Source of the DNA: Paracoccus sp. UBA889
Lineage (GTDB): Bacteria; Pseudomonadota; Alphaproteobacteria; Rhodobacterales; Rhodobacteraceae
Length of the DNA: 32,057 nucleotides
NCBI GenBank assembly: GCA_002294185.1
Contig: DBFD01000017.1
Span: forward strand, 60,570-92,626
Reading direction: 5' to 3'
Position numbers and translations under genes: made by a program. Within the stretch, counting starts at the first letter, position 1; every line of letters starts with the position of its first letter. Below, one piece after another: positions 1 to 7,792 of this stretch. The notes beneath the pieces were generated by a model. That model ran no database searches and was not told where the DNA came from. It worked only from the letters and a program-made list of their open reading frames with translations.

Positions 1-713
1 GCGCGCAGCATCTTGCGGCGCTGGTTGAAGGCGGCGGCCGTCACCTGCGACAGGATCGCGGGATCGGCCGGGAAGCGCGGCTGCGGCAGCGCGGTCAGCT
101 GGACCACGGCGGAATGAACCTTGGGGGCGGGCACGAAGGCCTCGGGCGGCAGCGTCATCACGATCTGCGCATCGGCCCGCCACTGTGCCAGCAGCGCGAG
201 GCGGCCATAGGCCTTGCTGCCGGGTCGGGCGACGATCCGTTGGGCCACCTCTTTCTGGAACATCAGCGTCAGCGATTGCCAGAAGGGCGGCCATTCGGGC
301 GGGGTCAGCCAGCGGATCAGCAATTCGGTGCCGACGTTATAGGGCAGGTTCGCGGCGATGCGGATCGGCGGTGTCAGAAGCGCCAGCGGGTCGATCTCCA
401 GCGCGTCGCCGTGCAGCACCGTCAGCCGCCCCGGATAGGCCCCGGCGATCTGGGCCAGAGCGGGCAGGGCACGAGCATCCTTTTCGATGGCCAGGACATG
501 ACGCGCGCCCTCGGCCAGCAATCCGCGCGTCAGGCCGCCGGGGCCGGGGCCGATTTCCAGCACATCGCATTGGCTGATGTCCCCCGCCTGACGGGCGATC
601 TTCGCGGTCAGATTCAGATCCAGAAGGAAGTTCTGGCCCAACTGCTTCCTGGCCCGCAGATCGTGGCGCGCGATCACCTGCCGCAGGGGCGGCAGATCGT
701 CGATGCCGCTCAT
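1..713 (-). CDS. rsmA: 16S rRNA (adenine(1518)-N(6)/adenine(1519)-N(6))-dimethyltransferase, partial
   Basis: RsmA (KsgA) dimethylates two adjacent adenines in helix 45 of 16S rRNA during late 30S assembly, using S-adenosylmethionine. The reverse strand reads [12 protein letters not shown] from an ATG at 713 and continues open to the window edge, so the last part of the protein is missing (237 codons seen; the family is usually 265-280). Visible family marks are GQNFLLD near residue 20, the SAM-binding loop [14 protein letters not shown] near residues 45-58, the acidic motif IEKD, and the catalytic NLPYNVG motif at about residue 118. It is the last gene seen of the lptF-lptG-lptD-surA-pdxA-rsmA run, 64 bases after pdxA. 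The lptD-surA-pdxA-rsmA order is the same as in E. coli. Identity is secure; the C-terminus is outside the window. Confidence 0.97.
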   Translation of the reverse strand, partial: MSGIDDLPPLRQVIARHDLRARKQLGQNFLLDLNLTAKIARQAGDISQCDVLEIGPGPGGLTRGLLAEGARHVLAIEKDARALPALAQIAGAYPGRLTVLHGDALEIDPLALLTPPIRIAANLPYNVGTELLIRWLTPPEWPPFWQSLTLMFQKEVAQRIVARPGSKAYGRLALLAQWRADAQIVMTLPPEAFVPAPKVHSAVVQLTALPQPRFPADPAILSQVTAAAFNQRRKMLR

Positions 714-725
714 GCCGGCGCGGCC

Positions 726-775
726 GGGGGTTTTGCACCCCCGGACCCCCGCAGGGTATTGGGACAACGAAGAAG
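726..775 (+). repeat. Intergenic repeat element, copy 1 (between pdxA and rsmA)
   Basis: This stretch fills most of the pdxA-rsmA gap. It begins with a hairpin, GGGGG-TTTTGCA-CCCCC (726-742), followed by GGACCCCCGCAG and then TATTGGGACAACGAAGAAG (757-775). The last part matches 17 of 19 bases of the copy before fabG (19326-19344). I recall similar conserved short elements between genes in Rhodobacteraceae genomes, but I cannot check this here. It may also give some transcript termination or mRNA stability between pdxA and rsmA. Confidence 0.6.
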
Positions 776-777
776 CC

Positions 778-1743
778 TCATTCGCGGGCGGCCGCCATGT
801 CGCGGGCCATCTTCAGGGCCGCGATGGTCGAGGCCGGATCGGCGCGGCCGGTGCCGGCGATGTCGAAGGCGGTGCCGTGATCGGGCGAGGTGCGGACGAA
901 GGGCAGGCCCAGTGTGACATTCACGCCGCCCGCGAAATCCAGCGTCTTGATCGGAATCAGCGCCTGATCGTGATAGGCGCAGATCGCCGCGTCCCAGCGG
1001 GCGCGGGCCGGAGCGTGGAACATCGTGTCGGCGGGCAGCGGGCCGGTCAGGTCCAGCCCCTCGGCGCGAAGCCGGTCCAGCAGCGGCAGGATGCGCTGAC
1101 TTTCCTGGCGGCCCATCGCACCGCCCTCGCCGGCATGAGGGTTGAGCCCGGCGACCGCGAGCCGCGGCGCGGGGATGCCGAAATCGCGAATCATCGCGGC
1201 GTGGGTGATGCGGATCGCCTGTTCCAGCGCCGCATCGGTCAGCGCCTCGGGCACCTGTTCCAGGGGGATGTGGATCGTCGCGGGCACGACACGGCAGGGC
1301 GGCGCCACCGTCGTCGAGGCCAACATCATCGCCACCGGCATGCCGCCCGCCAGATCGGCCAGATATTCGGTATGGCCGGGAAAGGCAAAGCCCGCGCCAT
1401 CCCTCAGCGCCTGTTTGCTGATCGGCAGGGTGGTGAGCCCCGCCGCCTCGCCGCGCATGACCAGGGCCACGGCCTGCGCGATCACCGCGATCACAGCGGC
1501 CGCATTGGCCGGATCGGGGCGGCCGGGACGGGCGAGGGCGGGGAAATCGTGGCGCAGCACCGGCAGATGGCCATCGGGCACCGTGTCGGAGGGGGCGGCG
1601 ATCTGGGTCCATGCGGTGCCGTCGGGCAGATGGCGCGGATCGCCCATCCAGGCGAAATCGACGCCTGAAGCCAGAGCCAGCGGCGCCAGTTCCGGGCCGA
1701 TCCCGGCAGGTTCGCCACAGGTCAGGATGATCCGCCCCGGCAT
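778..1743 (-). CDS. pdxA: 4-hydroxythreonine-4-phosphate dehydrogenase
   Basis: PdxA oxidises 4-phosphohydroxy-L-threonine with NAD; the product goes to PdxJ to form pyridoxine 5'-phosphate in the DXP-dependent vitamin B6 pathway. The 321-residue product starts [20 protein letters not shown], a typical PdxA N-terminus, and has close to the family length of about 330. Metal- and substrate-binding motifs are visible in order: [34 protein letters not shown] and [15 protein letters not shown], which carry the conserved histidines. Its ATG lies 4 bases after the stop of the surA-like gene, so the two are almost certainly cotranscribed. The partner gene pdxJ begins at the other end of this window (31891). 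Confidence 0.97.
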   Translation of the reverse strand: MPGRIILTCGEPAGIGPELAPLALASGVDFAWMGDPRHLPDGTAWTQIAAPSDTVPDGHLPVLRHDFPALARPGRPDPANAAAVIAVIAQAVALVMRGEAAGLTTLPISKQALRDGAGFAFPGHTEYLADLAGGMPVAMMLASTTVAPPCRVVPATIHIPLEQVPEALTDAALEQAIRITHAAMIRDFGIPAPRLAVAGLNPHAGEGGAMGRQESQRILPLLDRLRAEGLDLTGPLPADTMFHAPARARWDAAICAYHDQALIPIKTLDFAGGVNVTLGLPFVRTSPDHGTAFDIAGTGRADPASTIAALKMARDMAAARE

Positions 1744-1747
1744 CGTC

Positions 1748-3019
1748 TCAGGGCCGCCGGATCACCGCATCGGCGCGGAGTTCCGCCAGATAGGCCTCGG
1801 CGGCCTCGTTGGCCTTGCGGTTGAAAAGATCCTCGCGCAGGGTTTCGCGGCTGGGCAGGCCGCCGAGGGTCGGGACCGCGTTCTCGACCCCGTCGGCGGG
1901 TCGCGCGGTGACCGGCACATCGGGTCCGGTGTCTGCCAGAAGCGCGGGCTGGCGCGAACACAGCATGACCAGATCGGCCGCGCCGCCGTAGCTCACCACC
2001 GCTGCCTCGTCCGGGTCGAGAGAGGCGAGCCGCGTCGCGATCAGCGTGGGAATCCGGTTCTGCGAAGCGGTCTGCCTGGCAATTTGCGCACCGGCCTGCG
2101 GCCCCGCCTGGACGTAGAGATCGTCGCAGGACCGGGTCCGGGCCGCCAGCGTCGCCGCCTCGCTGGCCGAACCCATCCGCAGCGTCATGTAGTCCAGCAC
2201 CTGTTCACGCGCGCCGGGGCGCAGCGTGCCCTGCGTGTCGCGCAGCAGGAACAGCACCACGGCGCCCTGCACCGTCAGCGGCCGGCTGACCTGTCCCGGT
2301 TGCAGCGCGGTCACGATCGGGCGCAGGCTGGGTGGCAGATTGTCCAGCGCGACCCAGTTCAGGCGTCCGCCCTGCGCCGCCGATCCGGCAGCCGAATATT
2401 GCCGCGCGGCGGCGGCGAACTGCGCTTCGGACGGGTTCGAGCCGGCGATCTGGCTGGCCCGCGCCATCGCCTGCTGTTCCTGGCCCGGGGGCGCCGGGAT
2501 GACCAGTTCCGACAGCAGCACACGATTGACGACCGGCGTTTCGACCACGCGCTTCAGTTCCTGATCCAGTTCGGCGTCGCTGACCTTGATCCGGGGCAGC
2601 AGACGCTGGCGGATGACCGCCCGCCAGGCGACGCCCGCCTTGACGAAATCGCGATAGGCCTGCTGCTCGACTCCGGCGCGTTCCAGCGCCACGGTGAATT
2701 CGGCGGCGCTGAGACCGGCGCGGCTGGCGAATTCCTCGAGCCCGTTCTGCAGGCCTTCCTCGGTCACCTCGATGCCCAGTTGCTGGGCCGCATACATCCG
2801 CAGCCGGTCCTGGACCAGCGCGTCCTCGGCCGCTTTGGCATCGACGGCCGGCGCGCCCAGGATCTGCATGAAACGCTGGCGCTGGCCGACTTCGTAGCGG
2901 GTTACGGCCTTGTTGTTGACGTAGATCACCGGCTCGAACGGATTTTGCGCGGCCGCGGGCGCCGCTGCGCCGAAAGCCATCACCGCCGCGATGGCCAGGC
3001 CGGAAAGGATGTGCCGCAT
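1748..3019 (-). CDS. surA: Periplasmic peptidyl-prolyl cis-trans isomerase/chaperone, SurA type
   Basis: SurA escorts unfolded outer-membrane proteins such as LptD through the periplasm. The chosen ATG at 3019 gives 423 residues beginning MRHILSGLAIAAVMAFGAAAPAAAQ, a clean signal peptide with an A-X-A cleavage site, and has a GGGGG purine run just upstream; an earlier ATG at 3064 would overlap the end of lptD and bury the signal peptide. After an N-terminal chaperone region (about residues 27-170) there is a single parvulin-like domain (about 170-285) with ELVIPAPPGQEQQA, GGRLNWVALDNLPPSL and VQGAVVLFLLRDT. E. coli SurA has two such domains. Two cysteines in the C-terminal part (SCDDLY and MLCSRQ) could form a disulfide. 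It sits between lptD and pdxA as in E. coli. Confidence 0.9.
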   Translation of the reverse strand: MRHILSGLAIAAVMAFGAAAPAAAQNPFEPVIYVNNKAVTRYEVGQRQRFMQILGAPAVDAKAAEDALVQDRLRMYAAQQLGIEVTEEGLQNGLEEFASRAGLSAAEFTVALERAGVEQQAYRDFVKAGVAWRAVIRQRLLPRIKVSDAELDQELKRVVETPVVNRVLLSELVIPAPPGQEQQAMARASQIAGSNPSEAQFAAAARQYSAAGSAAQGGRLNWVALDNLPPSLRPIVTALQPGQVSRPLTVQGAVVLFLLRDTQGTLRPGAREQVLDYMTLRMGSASEAATLAARTRSCDDLYVQAGPQAGAQIARQTASQNRIPTLIATRLASLDPDEAAVVSYGGAADLVMLCSRQPALLADTGPDVPVTARPADGVENAVPTLGGLPSRETLREDLFNRKANEAAEAYLAELRADAVIRRP

Positions 3020-3051
3020 CTGCTGCCCCCAAATCTGTCTTTGGCGCGACA

Positions 3052-5433
3052 CTAGCGCATGCATGTTCGTCGCGCCACCGTGCCCGACGCGTCATCGCTG
3101 CGTCCGAACCCGCCCAGCCGCACCGACAGGTCGAAGCTGGTTTCGGGGCGCACGCTGTCCGAGGCGGTGAAGCGCCGCGAGACACCCATTTCCATCGTCA
3201 GGCACTCGTTGCGATAGGCCAGATCCAGCGACGCGCTTTGCGCCCGGTCGGCCACGAAGTCGTAGCGGGTTTCCGCGTTGGCCCACCAGCCGCGCCTGAC
3301 CTGCCAGCCGACATTGCCCGTCAATTCGCTGATATCGCTGTCCCGGCCCTCGGCGGCGTCGCTGTCGATCCACAGATGTCCGGCCGAAACCTGCAGATCC
3401 GGCCGCAGCAGGCCAAGCCGCAATTCGTTGCGCGAAATGTTGAAATCGTCGTCGAACAGGGCCCGGTTGGCGATCGCCAGCCCGTTGCCGCTGTCGTAAT
3501 TCGCGGCCAGCAACCAGTCCGACCGCCGCCCGGCCAGCGGCGAATCGGGCGCGAAGGCCCGATCGGGACGGTTGCGCAGCACGCGGCCGGCGGTCAGGCC
3601 CAGCGACCAGCCGGTCGGATCGATCCGGGTCCAGCTGAGTCCCAGATTGGCCCTGAGTCCTGTCTCGCGGGCATCATAACCGGGAAAGCGGTTGTCCGAG
3701 AAAAGGTTGCCTTCGTCGAACTCGATCAGGCGACTGTCTTCGTTCGGGATCTCCTTGTCGCTGCCGGGCGGGCTCCACAGCAATTGGGCGACAGGTTCGA
3801 CCAGATGGGTCGCGCCGCCGCTGCCGCCGATCAGCGGCCAGCGCAGTTCGACGCCGATCCGGGGGTCGACGCGGGTCTCGACATCGTCATATCGGCTGTC
3901 CTGCGCGATCCGGTAGAGATCGGCATCCAGCCCCGCGATGGCCGCGCCGACAAGACCGCCCGGCAGGATTTCCTGCCGCCGCCAATCCAGCCCGACCGAG
4001 CCGCGCGCCACGTCCCGCCCGACCTGATCGGCATCCGACGGCCGACGATGGGCATGGGCGGACCATTCCATCAGTCCCTGGCCACCGATCAGATCCGGGA
4101 CGAAGCGGCGCTGCCAGATCACATCGGCGACCTGCGCGGGCGAGGTGGCGTTGTTTTCATCGTCGCGCAGTGATTCGTAGTTCCCGACGCGGCCGAAGAA
4201 CAGCTTTTCGCGGGTGATCCGCTCCAGCGAGATGCCGCTCCACAGCCGGTCGGCATCGGTAATGCCGTAATCCAGCAGATAGCCGCGATCGGAGGCCGCC
4301 TGGACCTGGATGCCCAGCCGGTAGCCGCGCGGCAGATCGAAGGCTGCATTGCCGAAAACATAGCCGCGCGTCTTGCCCGGCATGATGTCGTCTCGGCTGA
4401 TCGCGCCGTTCCATTCGGTTACGCCACGTGCGAATGCCTGACGATAGCGCAATTCCAGCGTCCGCGTGCGATTGGCCGAAACATAGGGCGTGATGGTCAG
4501 ATCCGCCTGATCGCCGAGGGTCTGGAAATAGGGGATTTTCACCCCGAAACCCAGATTCGAGGTCGTGCGGATTTCGGGCCGTAGAAAGCCCGATTTCCGA
4601 TCGACCGTCGGGTCAGGCGCTGTGATCGTGAAAGGCGTTGCGGCAATGGGGATGCCGAAGGCGCGAAGCTGCGGGTTCTCGAAGGTGATCAGCCTGGTCT
4701 GGGCGTCATGCGTGATCGAACGGGCGCGGATTTCCCACAACGGGGTGGGATTCTGGGGGCTGACCAGACAGGCCGAGGCGACAACGCGGTCCAGCCTGGT
4801 GAATCGCCCCTCGCCGCTGCGGGTGGCCTGGCGTGCCGCCAGTTGCAATTCGCGGGCGATGATCAGCCGCGCGCCGCGGATGATCCCGTCCTGCAACTTG
4901 CGGTCAAGCTGCGCGGAATCGGCGATCACGATCGCGTCACGCCCGGGATCGGTGACGCCCGGGCGCGACAGGTGGATCGGGCCCTCGATGGTCAGATCGC
5001 CGCTGTCGCCGTTCACGATGATGCGCGAGGCAACGAGGCGCGCATCCTGATACCAGACCACCACGCCACCCGACGCGATCAGGGTATTGTCGGCCTGCAG
5101 GATCATCCTGTCGGCCAGCACCGTCGCCGCGTCTGCCGTGGCGCTGCTGGGTGTGAACGGCTGACCAAGGGAATCGCCGGTCGTATCGGGGGCCACCGAT
5201 TGCAGCGGCGGCTGTTCGGGGGTGCGATCGCCAAGCACCATCCGATCGCTCAGCGGCGTGGCCAGGGGCGCAAGGGCGGGTTGCTGCGCGCTTAGCGTCG
5301 ACAGCGGCGCGCCGCCCGCGCCCGAAACCTCGCCCGCGCCGCCGGTCGTCATCTGGGCCCAAATCGCGCCCGGCAGCAATGCAGCCGCGATCCCGGCCGT
5401 GATCGAAAGTCCTTTTCCGCGTGCGCCGATCAT
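3052..5433 (-). CDS. lptD: LPS-assembly protein LptD
   Basis: LptD is the outer-membrane beta-barrel that, with the LptE plug, inserts lipopolysaccharide into the outer leaflet. The 793-residue product has a signal peptide (GLSITAGIAAALLPGAIWAQ), a low-complexity Pro/Ala/Thr region to about residue 100, an OstA/LptA-like beta-jellyroll (about 100-235, with ADRMILQADNTLIASGGV) and a long barrel region of repeated Trp/Tyr/Arg-rich strands (about 240-793). The motif TVDRKSGFLRPEI after the jellyroll is typical. There are exactly three cysteines, at 222, 744 and 791, whereas E. coli LptD uses four in two disulfides. The start overlaps the lptG stop by four bases (ATGA, 5430-5433), so the two are translationally coupled. 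Confidence 0.96.
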   Translation of the reverse strand: MIGARGKGLSITAGIAAALLPGAIWAQMTTGGAGEVSGAGGAPLSTLSAQQPALAPLATPLSDRMVLGDRTPEQPPLQSVAPDTTGDSLGQPFTPSSATADAATVLADRMILQADNTLIASGGVVVWYQDARLVASRIIVNGDSGDLTIEGPIHLSRPGVTDPGRDAIVIADSAQLDRKLQDGIIRGARLIIARELQLAARQATRSGEGRFTRLDRVVASACLVSPQNPTPLWEIRARSITHDAQTRLITFENPQLRAFGIPIAATPFTITAPDPTVDRKSGFLRPEIRTTSNLGFGVKIPYFQTLGDQADLTITPYVSANRTRTLELRYRQAFARGVTEWNGAISRDDIMPGKTRGYVFGNAAFDLPRGYRLGIQVQAASDRGYLLDYGITDADRLWSGISLERITREKLFFGRVGNYESLRDDENNATSPAQVADVIWQRRFVPDLIGGQGLMEWSAHAHRRPSDADQVGRDVARGSVGLDWRRQEILPGGLVGAAIAGLDADLYRIAQDSRYDDVETRVDPRIGVELRWPLIGGSGGATHLVEPVAQLLWSPPGSDKEIPNEDSRLIEFDEGNLFSDNRFPGYDARETGLRANLGLSWTRIDPTGWSLGLTAGRVLRNRPDRAFAPDSPLAGRRSDWLLAANYDSGNGLAIANRALFDDDFNISRNELRLGLLRPDLQVSAGHLWIDSDAAEGRDSDISELTGNVGWQVRRGWWANAETRYDFVADRAQSASLDLAYRNECLTMEMGVSRRFTASDSVRPETSFDLSVRLGGFGRSDDASGTVARRTCMR

Positions 5434-6539
5434 CCATCCTCCCGCGCCAGGATCACGCCCAGGGCCAGCAGCGCACCGACCAGCGGCGGCGCCCAGCCCG
5501 CCATGATCGGCGGCACCTGTCCGTTGTCACCCAGAATCTGCGCCAGATTGCGCAGAAAGAACAGCCCGATCCCGGCCCCGAAGGCGATCAGCACCGCAAC
5601 GCCCGTATTGCGCCCGCGAACGTGGCGCATGGTAAAGGCGGCCGCGATCAGCACCATCGCCGCCATCACGAAGGGGCGGGCCAGTTCCATCTGGAACCAG
5701 ACCTTGTGTCGCGCGGCCGAGAATCCGGCCCGCTCCAGCCCGGCGATGAAGCCCGGCAATTGCCAGACCGGAACCGCCTCGGGGCGGCCGAACCCGTCGC
5801 GAATCCGCTGCGCGGTCAGGTCCGAGGCCAGAGACAGGGTTTCGTCCGTTCGGGCCGAAGCCTCGGGGTTGGGCTGGTCCAGCGGATAATCTCGCGCGTC
5901 GCGCAAACGCCATTCGCCCGGCACCAGCTGCGCCTCGGCCGCCTCGATCCGCCGGTCCGGGCCGCTGCCCGCGCCGAAGACGAGGAAGGTGGCATCGTAG
6001 AGCGTGGTCGCATCGGGACTGGCGCGTCTGGCGCGGATGACGATCTGCCCGGCCTCCTTGCCGTCGCTGATCAGCGCCTGCCGCAGCCAGACTGCGCTGT
6101 CGCCCAGTGAAACCGTCTGACTGCCGTCGCGCTCGATCTCGGCCACGGCCCGGTCGAATTTGGCCCCGGTCGCCGCAACCATGGGGTTCAGCAGGCCCAC
6201 CGCCAGCGCGCCGACCAGCCCGGCCGTCACTGCAGGCGCGGTCACGACCTTGATCCCGGACCTTCCCGAAGCCCGGATCGCGACCATCTCCGATGACCGC
6301 GCAAGCCCCAGAAACAGCGCGATCCCGGCCAGAACCGTGATCAGCGGCAGGATCGAATAGAAGGACGAGGCAATGTTCAGCGCCGCCAGCCGGAAGGCTC
6401 CGCCCAGCCCGATATCGCGCCCGGAAAAGCGGCGGATCATCTCGATCATGTCGATCAGCAGCAGGATCAGCAGGAACGCACCCGCGATCAGCAGAAGCCC
6501 GCGCAGAAAACGCCGGGCGACATAGCGCGCAAGGATCAT
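5430..6539 (-). CDS. lptG: LPS export ABC transporter permease LptG
   Basis: LptG is one of the two inner-membrane permeases of the LptB2FG exporter that extracts LPS and feeds the LptC-LptA bridge. The ATG at 6539 (MILARYVARRFLRGLLLIAG) gives 369 residues, the usual length; the longer open frame upstream only runs through lptF. It shows the YjgP/YjgQ layout: one N-terminal transmembrane segment, an amphipathic MIEMIRRF stretch, two more segments (about residues 50-120), a periplasmic beta domain (about 125-260, with VSLGDSAVWLRQALIS), and three C-terminal segments beginning MELARPFVMAAMVLIAA. It overlaps lptF upstream and lptD downstream by four bases each (both ATGA), an arrangement that would couple translation of the three export proteins. 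LptB, LptC and LptA are not in the window. Confidence 0.95.
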   Translation of the reverse strand: MILARYVARRFLRGLLLIAGAFLLILLLIDMIEMIRRFSGRDIGLGGAFRLAALNIASSFYSILPLITVLAGIALFLGLARSSEMVAIRASGRSGIKVVTAPAVTAGLVGALAVGLLNPMVAATGAKFDRAVAEIERDGSQTVSLGDSAVWLRQALISDGKEAGQIVIRARRASPDATTLYDATFLVFGAGSGPDRRIEAAEAQLVPGEWRLRDARDYPLDQPNPEASARTDETLSLASDLTAQRIRDGFGRPEAVPVWQLPGFIAGLERAGFSAARHKVWFQMELARPFVMAAMVLIAAAFTMRHVRGRNTGVAVLIAFGAGIGLFFLRNLAQILGDNGQVPPIMAGWAPPLVGALLALGVILAREDG

Positions 6540-7675
6540 GGCGCCGCCCCCGCCGCGCGTGCGGGCCCACGTAATCGCCGGGGTCGCGCCGCCAGCCACA
6601 ACAGCGCGACCGAGATCGCCGCCCCGGCCAGGGCGGGCACATACAGAACCGGCCAGAGCCGCGGGTCGCGCCCGGCCTGATCGGCCGCGGCATTGCCCAG
6701 GAACTGAACCGCGATCAGGCACAGGATCGCCCAGAAGACCTGCCGCCAGACCCCGAATCGCGAATATCCGCCGATCAGCAGCGTGGCAAAGCCGATCATC
6801 GCCGCGACCGGCGACAGCAACGGCTTGGCGATCCGTTCATGCGCCTCGCGCAGCGATTCGGCGGCGCTGGCCCCGGTCGCCTGCAACAGCGCCGCATCGG
6901 GGTTCAGCAGCCGCCAGGTGCCGTAGTCGCGCAGATCGCGACCGCTGCGGGCGCGGTTCTGGAAAAGGCTGCCGATGTCATAGCGAAATTCGTCAAAGCG
7001 CGTCAGCGACAGCCGCCGGTTCTGGTCCCGGACCTGCAGGTTCTGGACCATGCCCGACAGCAGCACCAGCACAGGCCCGGTCGTGGCCCTGACGACCAGC
7101 GCCTCCTCCGAGGTATAGATCTTCTGGTCGGCGGGATCGCGCGCATCCTCGATGAACAGGTCCAGCAGGCGGCCGTCGCTGGCAATGTCGCGGATGAACA
7201 GCGTCACCCCGTCGGCCGGATACTGAAAGATCCCCGGACGCAGGAATTGGCCGGTGACATTCTCGGCCAGTTCGGCCTGCCGCTCGGCCAGCCGCGCCCG
7301 CGCCGCGGGCACGAGACCGTGAACCAGCACCGCCACCATCAGGCCGACGAAGACGCCGAAGATCAGGACCGGACGCGCCAGCCGCCAGGGCGACAGGCCC
7401 GCCGCCTGCATCGCCACCATCTCGGACTCGCCCGACATGCGGTTGGTGCCATAGGCCGCCGCCGCGAAAGCCGCCACCGGCAGCACGATCGAGATGACCA
7501 GAGGCAGGGTCAGCGCGGTGAATTCCAGCACGACAAGGGCGGTCTGGCCATCGTTCAGAAGCTGATCGAACAGGTTGACCGCGCGATTGACCCAATAGAC
7601 CGAAACCAGCACCAGGGCGAAAAAGCCGAACAGCGTCAGCAACTGGCTGAGGATATAGCGGTCGATCCGGGGCAT
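6536..7675 (-). CDS. lptF: LPS export ABC transporter permease LptF
   Basis: LptF pairs with LptG in the inner-membrane LPS exporter. The 379-residue product MPRIDRYILSQLLTLFGFFALVLVSVYW has the YjgP/YjgQ fold: a first transmembrane segment, the coupling region around LFDQLLNDGQTALVVLEFTALTLP, further segments to about residue 125, a periplasmic beta domain containing FLRPGIFQYPADGVTLFIRDI (about 145-165), and C-terminal segments from KPLLSPVAAMIGFATLLIGGYSR. It is the first gene of the minus-strand envelope operon and is divergent from pepA; the 117 bases between them hold candidate promoters for both. In E. coli lptF also faces pepA, so the arrangement is ancient. Confidence 0.95.
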   Translation of the reverse strand: MPRIDRYILSQLLTLFGFFALVLVSVYWVNRAVNLFDQLLNDGQTALVVLEFTALTLPLVISIVLPVAAFAAAAYGTNRMSGESEMVAMQAAGLSPWRLARPVLIFGVFVGLMVAVLVHGLVPAARARLAERQAELAENVTGQFLRPGIFQYPADGVTLFIRDIASDGRLLDLFIEDARDPADQKIYTSEEALVVRATTGPVLVLLSGMVQNLQVRDQNRRLSLTRFDEFRYDIGSLFQNRARSGRDLRDYGTWRLLNPDAALLQATGASAAESLREAHERIAKPLLSPVAAMIGFATLLIGGYSRFGVWRQVFWAILCLIAVQFLGNAAADQAGRDPRLWPVLYVPALAGAAISVALLWLAARPRRLRGPARAAGAAP

Positions 7676-7712
7676 CGGGGCGGGCGGGCTTTCGGCTGCG
7701 GTGTCGGGCCCT

Positions 7713-7740
7713 GCTTACCGGCTGGCGCGGCTCTGGCCAA
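7713..7740 (-). promoter_or_regulatory. Candidate lptF promoter, -35 overlapping that of pepA
   Basis: On the minus strand TTGGCC (7740-7735) and GTAAGC (7718-7713) lie 16 bases apart, about 38 bases before the lptF start codon. The spacing equals that of other promoter-like pairs in this window. The -35 element shares five bases with the opposed pepA element. Assigned by pattern only. Confidence 0.35.
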
Positions 7741-7745
7741 GAGCC
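7729..7745. promoter_or_regulatory. Inverted repeat covering the lptF/pepA -35 region
   Basis: GGCTCT (7729-7734) and AGAGCC (7740-7745) form a perfect six-base inverted repeat around GGCCA. It spans both candidate -35 elements, so it could be an operator or simply a chance structure in GC-rich DNA. Confidence 0.3.
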
Positions 7746-7761
7746 GGAAGCAGGACTAGGG
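7734..7761 (+). promoter_or_regulatory. Candidate pepA promoter
   Basis: TGGCCA (7734-7739), a 16-base spacer and CTAGGG (7756-7761) precede the pepA start by 31 bases. The -10 element and spacing match the other pairs in the window; the -35 element is the weakest of the set. Confidence 0.35.
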
Positions 7762-7792
7762 TCCGATGCGAACAGATCGCCAGGAGGCCCGC

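Noticed and set aside
1142-3055. A 637-codon plus-strand frame across pdxA and the surA gene
   Set aside because: It spans two well-supported genes on the other strand and their junction, which a real gene would not be expected to do.
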